In this document: in pieces, positions 36,473 through 47,777 of the stretch
Layout of the letters: each line of letters starts with the position of its first letter
How positions within the stretch are numbered: the first letter of the stretch is position 1
Assembly (NCBI GenBank): GCA_030562195.1
Contig: CM060200.1
Span: forward strand, 20,685,023 to 20,749,022
DNA length: 64,000 nucleotides
Source: Nipponacmea schrenckii
Lineage: Eukaryota; Mollusca; Gastropoda; Lottiidae
Direction of reading: 5' to 3'
Translations under genes and position numbers: made by a program
Notes under the pieces: model-generated
The model's database searches: none
Told to the model about the DNA's origin: nothing
What the model saw: only the letters and a program-made list of their open reading frames with translations

Positions 36473-39400
36473 ATCGATGTTACTGGAACATGCAGTCTTT
36501 CATTGAACTTAAAACGAGTATACTAGTCATTCTTGCTGATCAAGGTTTCTCCTGTACCAGGTCAGGTTAATATTATGAACTTGAACGCAGTGGATTGGTC
36601 ATATCAGTATGAATGGTCGGATAATGAGAAGAGACCAGAGTCTGGATAAGATTTACACGTACTTTAGTATTAAAATTTACTCCTTTTCAGGAGCTCAAAT
36701 ATTCTTGTTTTTTAAATTCAATGCTACCAGTGGGACATATATTCACACAGAAGTGTGGGGTATATTGTCGTAATGATGGAAGGTTTGAATATGTACATAT
36801 ATAAACCTTACTATATTTATAAATGGTAATTGAACAATTTTTTGATCTTTTTCTTTATTGAAAATTCTAAACAAGATGTAAATTTTTAATTTTTTTAAAT
36901 TACAAAATATGATTATGTAAATTTGCAAAATAATTTATTATTTCCAAATTTATATTTTGTTCTTTGGAAATAAGAAAAGTTGTATCTTCAATTTTTCGAT
37001 TACCTCCCTTACAAGAGTAAAATGCTAGTTTGCGTGGGTTATACACACTCCATATTATATTCAAGTTCAAGCTTTCTTTGAAAACCTAATTAATAATAAT
37101 ATTTCGTCTTTTGATTAACTTTATATTTTTCTAGGTTAGAGATATTTACTATCGAAATCGTTTTACGTATCTTATTTAAAAAGAAACAAAAATGTACTGC
37201 CGTTATTGTTATCTCTCTTTTTAAAGATTGAACCATAAGACAATGGTATTGTCTGGCTTTGTGTAGATGGTCATTCTTTCTGTAATTTTTCTCTTTTTTT
37301 ATCGATGTCAAATCAAATTGCCCAGAATTATAGGGCTTTTCTAATCCACGACACGTTTAGCTTCTTCAAGTGATATATTTTCTGTTAACTTCCAATTTAA
37401 CTCCGTAATATGGAGTGCAAATATTCCTGTTTATTCAAAAACAAAGCTGCTGTGTGGGCATATATCCACAATTTTTTTTTCCACTCAGATATGGTGTCTG
37501 TTTAAGGATCTCATATTTACATTATTTACATGGGACAGACACCTAGTAGAGTGTTACGGGCTATTGTAGTTAGTGATCATATGAATAGCTAGAAGGATCA
37601 AAGTAAAGGATGAGTTTGGAAAAGAGATATATTATAAAAAATCATCCGGTTGGAGTGTACTATTGTTTTTATCATCAATTGTGCTTTTCCCATTTATTTA
37701 CATTATCATATTTACAATATTTATAGGATACTATATAGTATAGTATTTACAGTTAATATTTACATGGTGTTGAATATTTACAATAGAATTTGGCACAAAG
37801 ATGAAAAATAAGGTAATATTATAATACATTAAATTCAGTTCAGTTGTTTCGTTTTTATTGTGCAAGAAGTGACAGATAGTGAGTGAAAGTCAGATTGCTT
37901 TAGATAAGCATATAGAAGTTTGAGTCAAAGAGAGGATAGGTTATGTGAAAGTAGGTAAGTAATCAGAGAGTAAGATGAAGGTAGAAGACTTGTCGTGTTC
38001 AAAGCAATCTGACTTTTTAGGGGTGTCTCCACACTGTGACCAGTGGGATGTGATTGTGTATAAGAACAGGGACAGAGTTTTGTGTTTCTATGGTTGGGGA
38101 TAGTGTTCCAGTAGTTAAGCATCTTACTAAGACTTCCTGGGAGTTCTGCTAAGAGATAGTGTATTAGTACTTAAGTAATTTCATTATAGAGATGGAACAT
38201 TAGATCTTGACTACTTACGTTATTTTTTCTTTCTTTCCAGATGATGGTATAGAGCTGTATGATGTAGTTTTGTTGTAGTGCTGGGTAAGTATGAATGTTG
38301 CGGTATGGTGTTGGTAGGGTGAAAGATTGTCTGCTGTAATTGTTTGTATATGGGTAACGAAGAACTGGCGTGAGTGGTGAAAGGTAAGTACAGTGTTGAA
38401 ATATGTTTTCTTGAGTTTCAGGTTTATTGTTGACAATAGTTACAGTTTGTGTTGATGATGTAAAAGGTGTGGGACTGTTCGAGCGTTTTTGTTTAGAGAC
38501 CTGAGTGTAGGAGAAGGTAAGTAAAGTCTTTTTGTCTGTTATTAAGGTGAATATTGTTCTGGGAACTAGAAATTTGTGCAAGATTAAGAGTTGGGTGTTC
38601 TATTATTATTTTTGGTTTGTGGTCTGCTATTTGTAGAAGTTTTTTGTTTATTGTTTTGCTAGTTGTTTTTTCATTGTAGTTTATAATGCTGGGATATTGT
38701 TTGTATGTTTGTTTTATTTGTTCCATTAGAGGTGGTTCCAGGATGGTAACTATATGGACAGGCAGGAGTGGATGAAGGCTGCGCAAATGGATTCCAAGCC
38801 AGTATTTGAGAAGGGCCATCCAGGCATGTTCAAAGTTAGGTGAGTATATGAATTTATTGATGAGCTGAATGAAGTTTATAGTTATTTAATTGGTAATGTT
38901 GGTAATGTTGAGACCAACCCGCTCCACAGGCAGCATCAGGGTTTCGCGTTTGATGGTTTCCGGTTTTCCATTCCATAATCTGAACATAAACGATTGCAAT
39001 TGTTTCAAAATATCAGATGGTGGCGGTATTATTTTTAGGGTGTATTGTGATATACTAATCAGGTAGGTATTCAACGCCATCAGGCGCTCTCTAAAAGAGA
39101 GGTTCCCAGCACGTTGAATATGTGTAAATTGTAATGCTGTTATTTTGTTTTTGTAAATGTAATTTTTGCCGAAGTATATTCCTAGTATTTTAATCGTCTC
39201 ACTGGGGACCAGGTGAGTCACCGACCTGAACCCGTTTAGATCGATGTATTCCGTCTTGTCCACATTCAGCCTGGAGCCCGAGGCTGAACCAAACGTTGAT
39301 ATTTCAGCGACGATTTCTGTCAGAGAATTTGGTGATGTTAAAATGGCCGAAATATCGTCTGTATGCTGAAATATTTTAATTTGGTTCTTTAGATTTGGCA

Positions 39401-42376
39401 TTTTGATGCCAATGATGGAGTCATTTTGCAGAATTTTTGATTCCAAAGGATGAATTGCCAATGGGTAAAGTAACATTGATAAAAAGTAACATTGATAAAG
39501 GGCGAGTTATTTGGAATTTAGAGGTGAACGCACCATTGACTAGGACCGAGCTATTGATATCAGAGTATAAAATTTGGAACCAGTTAAGAATATATGTGGG
39601 GAAATTTAGATTTTGGAGAAGTCTGTAAAGGTAATTATGCTCTATTCTATCAAAAGCCTTCTCCTGGTCGAAACCGACAAAGGTGCCCTTTATCTGTTTT
39701 TGTTGTATGTACTGCTAAATGAAGTGGATATATTGTAAATTATCCAGTATGGTTTTACCCGTACCGGCTCCAGTCTGAATCGGCAAAATGAGTCCATCCA
39801 GAACTCCGGATAGCCGATTGGCGAGGATTTTGGTAATCATCTTATAGTCTGCTGTAAGAAGGGAAATGGGTCTGTAATTTTTTAGTTGTTTATGACTGCC
39901 TTTATTTTTGTACGATATAGTTATAATAGCTGATTTTTGTGTTCGCGTGAGAGTGTGGTAAAGGTATATTTATTGATAAGGTTGGTAAGTTCCTCGACAA
40001 TCTGTGGCCATCGATACCTGGCGATTTGTTGTTGTGGAACGAGTTCAGTGCGGCGAGCACCTTATCCTCAGTGATTGGAAGTGAGAGCTGTCGCTGTTGT
40101 TCTTCAGATAGTGTTGAAAGGTGTGCTGTATTCAGATACTTGTTGATGGTAGATTGGGGAATATTTTGTGTTCTGTAGAGGTCTGAATAGTCGACAATAT
40201 GGGTTCTTTAGCAGATAATACTTTACCCTCTTTGTCTTCTATTTCGTTTATTTCTTTGTGAGTTGAATTCTTCATCTCAAATTGCCTGTATATTTCTATA
40301 TAGAGACGTCACTGTCGGTATATTCTTGCTTGGATCTTATAATGGTACCTAAGTTGAATTCCTGTTCTATGGTAAGTATTTCTGATTTTGTTGATATAAT
40401 TTCTCTATTATTATAGTTTGCAATTTTGTTCTAAGTTATGTAGTTTAGTATATAGATTCTCTTAGTTTATTTTTTTGCGGATTCTGACTGAGTGTTTTTT
40501 TCAAATGTCCCTAACTGTTTTTTTAAAATCTTCCCACCTTCCCAATTGGTCGTCTAATTAAGTTTCTTTCTGCCAATAGTTATATAGTAAATAATATTCT
40601 CTCTGTATTTTTTATCTTTTAGAATTTGCGTGTTTAATTTCCAGTAACTTTCCCCCCACCGATTCCTACTTAAATGTGATTCCAGACTGACGGGATTATG
40701 GTCACTGGCATATGTTTAATTACTTTAACTTTGGGTGTTAGTGTATTGGAAATATATGTGCGATCAAGTCTTGCAGCTGAGTCTTTTGATTTGAATTTGG
40801 ATAAATTTGCCGAAAGATGTCAGATGTCTTAAGAGAGTTAAATGTCGTTTCAAAGTAAAGTTTTATATTTTTTTAGGGTGAATATTTGTGATGGAGTTTT
40901 TGTATCTATTAAGTCTTGAACGAAGTTACAACCTCCAGATAGTATTATTTCTTTATTTGGAGGTAATTGTTCTGATAAGTAATCTAATAGTTGTTTGTAA
41001 AATATGTGTTTTTCTGTATATTCATTCGGTGCATAGATGTTAATAATTTGTAAAGTTATATTTGATATCTGAACTTCAACGTGTAGGAACGTCCTCTCTA
41101 GAAAACCCTGGGGCATTAAATCTGTGGATGTAAGCTGCCCGTGAACCAAGGTGGCTACTCCTTATGAAGTTAATGTTCCATTGTTACTGTAGATTGTATA
41201 TGCTGACAGAGATTGTAGTTGTATTATATCTTGATTTGTTAATAATGATGTTTCTTGAAGATTGATGATGCTGTATTTGTGAAACGTTGTGTTGATATTT
41301 GTAAATTTAGATTTGAGATTGTGATTGATATTAAGTGATAAAAAGTTAGGGGCCATAATGTATGTATCAGATTGTTATAGGGTGTATAGATTAGTAAGTT
41401 TTAGTAGAGTATACCTTTTTCGAAGATTGTTCAGTTTGAAAAAGTGAAGCTGTCCTCACTTTCTTTTCAGTATTTTCTTCTGTTGAAGATACGTCTGAAA
41501 TCTCAGAACTGATCTGCTTTCTTTGAGAGACACTGCTCCACTGAGGTAGCTGTGCTGTTACTTATGCTCTGCAGGTCTATATGCAGACGGTTGTCAGATT
41601 CGGTATCTGACTCGCTTATGCATGTTTGCATTTTTCTCCCTCTATTGTTGGTGGGGTGAGTCTGGTAGGGAAGGGGGAACGTCAATGCATTTTTTTGGAG
41701 TAGACTTTGCTGGCATGAAATCTTCCAGATCTTTAAGTGTTTTGGAAAGGGTGTCTAGTGTCTTTATTCTACTTTCAGAAGATAGTTTAGGCATCTTTTT
41801 CCTTGCTAGTGCAGAGAGGGATTCATACAGAATCTATAGTACTTGATGCTTCCTATCGCAATTGTTTTTCTTCCCTGAGATTAAGACAGTCATTGGCGTT
41901 ATGACCGCAGTAGCACTTACGTCCTGGTTTAGGTTGCCCTTCATATCTTATGGTAAGTTTTCTACCCTTTACATAAAGTTTGCTAGGTATTGGCTTAAGT
42001 ATATTTTTTACGTAGGCAAGTCTAGTTTTAGAGATTTCAATGGAGTCCAGCTGGTAAGGTGCTCCAAATACTGTCACATTTATCTGGTCGACAGGTTCTT
42101 CCCATACCCCCTCCTGATATTCCTGCACAACTAACATGTGGCCTTTAACCATCATGTTTGTCTGGAATTCTTGCAAGAAGTGCCTCATGTTCTCCTCACT
42201 GTTAAGGGTGGGGTAGAAACAATTAGGCTCTACATTTTGCAAGCATTTAATGGTATTGATATTTTTATTACTTAAATTTTGTATGTGGTAAAGTATACCT
42301 GTCGATTTTATACGATCAGATCGTTCTTCGGCCACCCAGAGAGCTAGGGTATTGGTCCTTTTGAAAGTATTCTGCC
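36413..42376 (-). repeat. Tandem array unit 2 (about 5.96 kb: satellite + LINE)
   Basis: Head-to-tail copy of 30440-36412 at high identity. For example, the ORF2 tail at 38171-38581 encodes the same 136 residues as 32228-32638. The differences are small indels: the ~85-bp loss near 37605, a 42-bp segment near 41600-41640 absent from unit 1, and opposite deletions in ORF1. Confidence 0.9.
37925..41356 (-). pseudogene. LINE ORF2, copy 2, dead
   Basis: Same order and same lesions as copy 1: start MAPNFLSLNINHN at 41356, endonuclease with GGCN, RT motif A FDQEKAFDR, and motif C FQHTDD. It carries the identical 16-bp micro-duplication (about 39468-39499). Sharing of the inactivating changes shows that the array arose by copying an already dead element. 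Confidence 0.75.
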
Positions 42377-42404
42377 GGACCATCCCATTGTCGGTAAAAG
42401 TCAC
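41853..42404 (-). pseudogene. LINE ORF1, copy 2
   Basis: Frame starting MTFTDNGMVRQ, because a 7-bp deletion removed the copy-1 start region. It lacks ~26 codons in the middle (reading EISKTRLAYVKN) but retains a C-terminal Cys/His knuckle, GRKCYCGHNANDCLN. Confidence 0.65.
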
Positions 42405-43120
42405 TTTTCTGGTGTAGGCTGGTTAGATCTCCATAACAAATCGAAGTTACTGGAACATGCAGTCTTTCATTGAACTTAAAACGAGTATACTAGTCATTTT
42501 TAAGATTAATATATATCAACCTGAACGCAGTGGATTGGTCATATTCAGTATGAATGGTGGGATAATGAGAAGGGACCAGAGTCTGGGTAAGATTTACACG
42601 TACTTTAGTATTAAAATTTACTCCTTTTCAGGAGCTCAAATATTCTTCTTTTTTAAATTCAAAGCTACCAGTGGGACATATATTCACACAGAAGTGTGGG
42701 GTATATTGTCGTAATGATAGAAGATTTGAATATATATATATATAAAACTTATTATATTTATAAATGGTAATCAAACAATGTGCTTATCTTTTTCTTTATT
42801 GAAAATTTTTAACAAGATGTAAATTTTTATTTTTTTAAATTTACAAAATATTATTATGTAAATTTGCAAAATAATTTATTATTTTCAAATTTATATTATG
42901 TTCTTTGGAAATAAGAAAAGTTGTATCTTCAATTTTTCGATTACCTCCCTTACAAGAGTAAAATTCTAGTTTGCGTGGGTTATACACACTCCATATTATA
43001 TTGTTTTAATTTACATATAAAATACTGCATACAATTCTTTGTTATTTATTTAACATTGCGAATGTGATTATGAAGGAGGTGATATTTACGAGAATGTCTA
43101 TTTTGTAGATTTCTGTCATA
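42377..43120 (-). repeat. Partial third array unit
   Basis: LINE ORF1 5' piece (42377-42500) and satellite (42540-43010) match the other units. They diverge after ATACACACTCCATATTATAT at about 43010, where unrelated sequence begins before satellite matches resume at about 43245. Confidence 0.8.
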
Positions 43121-43244
43121 ATTTTATTTCTTTCTCTAGTCTAGAAAAGTAGAAAACCACAAAGAAACTCGATCAGTGGTCATTGTTGGTAGTAAAACCT
43201 ATCTACTCTCTTTGAGTATATTATATACATATTGTGTTATAGGT

Positions 43245-45720
43245 TCAAGCTTTTTTTGAAAACTAAAGTAAGAATTATATTTCGTCTTTTGATTAACTAT
43301 ATATTTTTCTAGATTAGAGACATTTATTATCAAAATCATCTTACGTATCTTAATTAAAAAGAAACAAAAATGTACTGCCGTTATTGTTACCTCTCTTTTT
43401 AAAGATTGAACCATAAGACAATGGTATTATCTGGCTTTGTGTATTGTAGATGTAATTTTTATCATTTTTTAGCGATGTCAAATCAAATTGCCCAGAATTA
43501 TAGGGCTTTTCTAGTCCACGACATGTTTAGCTTCTTCAAGTGTTTATTTTTCTGTTCACTTCTAATTTAACTCCGTAATGGAGTGCAAATATTCCTGTTT
43601 ATTCAAAAACAAAGCTGCTGTGTGGGCATATATCCACAAGATTGTGGGGTATATTGTCGTAATGCATATAAGGGCAGTATTTGTTGATAAAAAAAACTAA
43701 TAATATTTGTAACTGGTATTGATAACACAATATGTATTTTCTGATTAAATACTATGTCAACAAATCAAACATTTGAACATCATTATCTTTAACATAATAT
43801 TTCAGTTAAAAAAAAGGATCATCAATGCAAATATTGTGTTCTTTATTTAAAAAAATTATCATTGGAAATTAAATTCCATCAGTCTATATATTACCTCCCT
43901 TGATATAGACATTTTTTTTAACACACACACTTTATAGTGTTACTGATGTTACACGTGTAAGTGTCAAGTCATCATTACTAAGTTTTTTTAAGAGGTGGCG
44001 GAGCGTGTCCAATTCTGTCGCGCTTTGGTGATATTAAATTTATGTGTTAGATTTTTAGACTCACCTTAAATTCTTTGAGGTACCGCGAACGCGCATAATC
44101 TGTAACAAATATAAACAAACACTATCCTATTATTTTTAAATGGTTTAAATTTTTAAAAGGTTTTGTTCTTAGGGTGTTTTTACGAATCATTTATGCAAGG
44201 CGTCATACTCTTTCTTAGGCACCTATTAAAGCTAGAGTCTTCAAAAGATTTTGATGGAATTTGGTGTGGTCTTGGATGAGTAACATTCTGACGATTCTTT
44301 TTTCATGAATGGGTTATCTCCCTCGATTAGTTTAACCTTGAATATCGGTCCGTTAAGAAAATATAAGCTGAAATTAATTGATAAACTTTTATATGAAATT
44401 TGTTAAAGATCACACATGAATTCGAAATTGATAATATTCGATTGTAAAGTTTATCGTGAATATTTTTTAAATATCTTTTTATATATGGCAAAAATTTTTC
44501 CGAGGAATTTTAAATTAACATTTCTTAGTAATGGGATTTCTATTGACTTCAATCAACTCCATTACGGAGCTCAAATATCTTTTTTTCAAAATCAAAGCCT
44601 GCCGTGTGGGCATATATCTACAGGATAGTGGGGTATTTTGCATGAAGGTAAAGGGGTAATAATTGTTTATAAATGTAACTAATAATATTTGTAACTGGTA
44701 TTGACAAGACAGTATTTTTTTTTAATACTATGTAAACAATTAAACATTTGAACATTATTATCTGTAACTAAATATTTATTCTAAAGAAAAAATTATTAAT
44801 TAAAATAATGTATTTTTTATTTAAAAATTTATCATTGGAAATTAAATTCCATCAGTCTTTCGATTACTTCCCTTGATATAGACATTTTTTAACATACCTT
44901 AAGTGAGAGTGAGTTTACACGTACAATCGTGCATTTTTGGGAGGGGGTGGGGTAGGGGTGGCAGAGTGTGCCCAAATTCTGTTGTACCATTACGATTAAA
45001 TATAAATTGATAAGTTAATTATATTTATGTGTTACAGGGTTAGACTCACATTTAAGTCTTTGACGTACCGCGTATACGCATGATCTGTAACAAAGATAAA
45101 CAAAAACTCTCCTATTATTTTTAAGTGATAGGTTCTTAGGGTGCTTCTACGAGTCATTTAGGCAAAGCGTCACAATCTTTCTTAAGCACCTATTAAAGCT
45201 AGAGTTTTCAAACAGACTTGGATGAAATTTGGTTTTACATACTTCTAATCTACTAAATTTCTATTTATTTAGAAAGATGGAAGTTTTTGTAGTTAAAAAT
45301 ATTCTCGCGCTTTCAAATCCAGTCACGGTGTAACATTTTCAAGTATTAGATTTCCTATTTACTTTTAATATAACTCCTTTACGGAGCGCAAATATTCTAG
45401 TTTTTCAAAAACAATGCTGCTGTGTGGGCATATATCCACAAGTATGTGGGGTATATTGTCGTACTGAAAATGGGGTAATATTTGTTTATAAATGTAACTA
45501 ATAATATTTGTAACTGGTCTTAATAATGCAGTATTTATTTTTTATTAAATATTATCTTAACAAATCAAACATTTGAACATTATTATACTTAACAATTATC
45601 GTTTTCAGAAAAAATTATTAATTTAAATATTTTTTTCTTTATTTAAAAATTTATCATAAGGAAATTAAAACCCACTAATCTTTCGATTACCTCCCTTGTT
45701 ACACATTTTTAAACGCGCAC
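43245..45720. repeat. Diverged satellite copies, about 0.9-1.0 kb spacing
   Basis: Blocks beginning AACTCC-n-GGAGYNCAAATAT and containing GCTGTGTGGGCATATATCCACA, then GTGGGGTATATTGTCG, then GATTACCTCCCTTG occur at about 43568-43915, 44553-44890 and 45370-45705. They match 31391-31470 and 37398-37470 in the array. The CTCC/GGAG start is a small hairpin. No protein frame is conserved. Confidence 0.75.
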
Positions 45721-46150
45721 ACGTTAAAGTGAGGGTGAGTTTACAAGTGTAAGTTTCAAGTTTACTGTGTTACGTTTTTAGAAGAGGTAGAGGAGCGCAT
45801 CCAAATTCTTTAGTACTATATAAATTGATAAGTCTATTAAATTTATGTGTTACATTGTAATAAGAAACATGTCAATAACTCTTATAAACCCTCAGCATTA
45901 TATGTACGATAAAAGGCTCTGTTTGACAGTTATTGTCTCTCAGTAAACAAAACTACGAAAATGAAACAGTAGATAAACATACATGTAATTTGTAAGACAT
46001 TTTGAACAGTATACATCAGACAAATCTTAATGTCATGTATTAATTAAACCTTCAACAAAAGAAAATGAAACTTTATTGATTTTACTATTAATTTATCATA
46101 TAAAATAAACGTATGTAAAGTTTCTTCTTTATAAATTAGCATACAAAACA
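45721..46150. other. Intergenic DNA, nothing recognised
   Basis: AT-rich; the last satellite similarity fades by about 45860. Confidence 0.35.
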
Positions 46151-46159
46151 AGGCAAACC

Positions 46160-46380
46160 GAGTTCCATTTCCCATTCAACTATAGTGTCCGCAAGAAAGG
46201 ACCCTTCTTGACAGATGGTAGAGAAATCTGTGGTTACTTTAATAATAACATGTGTTATAGAAAGGAATGTCGATTAATTCACAATAGCGCAATGTGCTTA
46301 TCCAATCAACATTCAGCGCTTAATGGTCCTGTCCTTATGTGCAGATACAAGTGCCTTGGGATTTTCAACAATACACCACC
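46160..46380 (+). pseudogene. Cys/His-rich transposon-type fragment
   Basis: Open frame reading FNYSVRKKGPFLTDGREICG and then YFNNNMCYRKECRLIHNSAM, followed by C-x-n-H. The spacing C..C..C..H..C..H resembles the CCCH-type zinc-binding segment found in tyrosine-recombinase and other retroelement ORFs of molluscs and fish. It has no start context and no neighbouring exons, and runs into AT-rich DNA. Probably a relic; the source family is not certain. Confidence 0.35.
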
Positions 46381-46881
46381 AAATTATTACATTAAATCAA
46401 AATGTGATGTAATCTTTTATTTAATAATTGTAAACTTTGATTATTCAGACTATTGTAAATTGCTGTCTGTTTATTCAGAAATAACAATAATTCCTTTGAA
46501 GGTTGTTTATTGAATTGGCATAAAATACAAATCAAATTGTCTAAATTTTTGATGATGAACTAACATGCAAAGAAAAAGTTTTCAAGATTATAACAATCAC
46601 ATGGTCTATGCAGTTCTGTTTGTTATTTGGTAGAGAAATCTATCCTGCCATGTCCGATCAAAAGCCTTTGAGATAGACGGGATTACCAAAATATCAAAAA
46701 CATTTCAAGACTAAATAACATTTTATTCTTATGTTTTAACGATCTGTCCACACAGCAAAACGCAGCAAATAAGTGCGTATTTAGAAGATAGAGATATCAT
46801 TGCTGATCTGATTCCAATGTATCATTGTATGGTAATGCATGTTAATGAGATCTCAGTTAAGATAGGATTTGAACAAAATAA

Positions 46882-47293
46882 TATGGAGTTCAATCGTATT
46901 CAGAATTAGATGTTATGTACTTATGTCTAATACCACTTTTGCTTAACATTGAAACATATGGCAAATGAATTGGTGGACTGAGTCCATATGATTTCATACC
47001 TCTTTTAGGCCCCGCCCACATGGCGTCATAAAAAGATAATGCAGTGGAGATAAAACAATTTCGCTTATGCACTCTAGAAGTTACTTAGACGAAGATGCAA
47101 CGTATATAATGAAATGTAGAAGATGCAAAGATAATTATGCTTTGTTTACGTTTGTCATTTGAATTAGGGGTATCATAATATTATGTAATATAATTATATT
47201 TTAACATGTGTAAAAGAGGTATTGTGTTTTATGCAAAAGTGGTATTAGACATAAGTACATAACATCTAATTCTGAATACGATTGACCTCCATA
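46882..47293. mobile_element. MITE with 60-bp terminal inverted repeats and TA target duplication
   Basis: The left arm TGGAGTTCAATCGTATTCAG (continuing to GCAAAAGTGG reversed, about 46943) matches the right arm (about 47234-47292) over ~60 bp with one visible mismatch (AAC versus ACC near the tip). TA flanks both tips. The interior of about 290 bp has no coding sequence. The length, long TIRs and TA site suggest a Tc1/mariner-derived family. Confidence 0.8.
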
Positions 47294-47777
47294 GAAATAG
47301 AACTACTGATGCATGGTGATTAGATCCAGGATAAGATCTATTCTAATCAGCTGAGTTGTCGATTCAAATATTTGTCTTATTTATGCCGTTTACTTTTATC
47401 AACATTGGCTTGTAAATGCTATCTATACATTTTATAGATTTATCGATATTAAGGGGTTTAGTACCAAATTATCCAGGCCAATGTATTAACAGTTTTAATG
47501 AACGTTTTTGAAACGATCAAATATGCAGACTTAGCTATTTTGGCCACCGCTCTTATGGTCCCTCCTTAATATTCGGTGTGTATCTTTAATATTCTTGATG
47601 CATTTCAAGTTGTCAGGTCCATTTTTCTGGTTAAATTGATAATTTCTTGCATATCCAATTGTTAAAAGAAACAATACAACTACAATACAGTAGCCTATCT
47701 TGGTTCAAATGCAACTAGATTAAAACGCGAAACGTTCATCTTGTATCGTCATTTAGATACATGACTTTTTCTTATCA
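47294..47777. other. Intergenic DNA, nothing recognised
   Basis: No coding or repeat signal seen downstream of the PAN-trefoil gene. Confidence 0.35.

Noticed and set aside
46890..47072. 60-codon minus-strand frame
   Set aside because: Most of it lies in the terminal inverted repeat and interior of the TA-flanked MITE.
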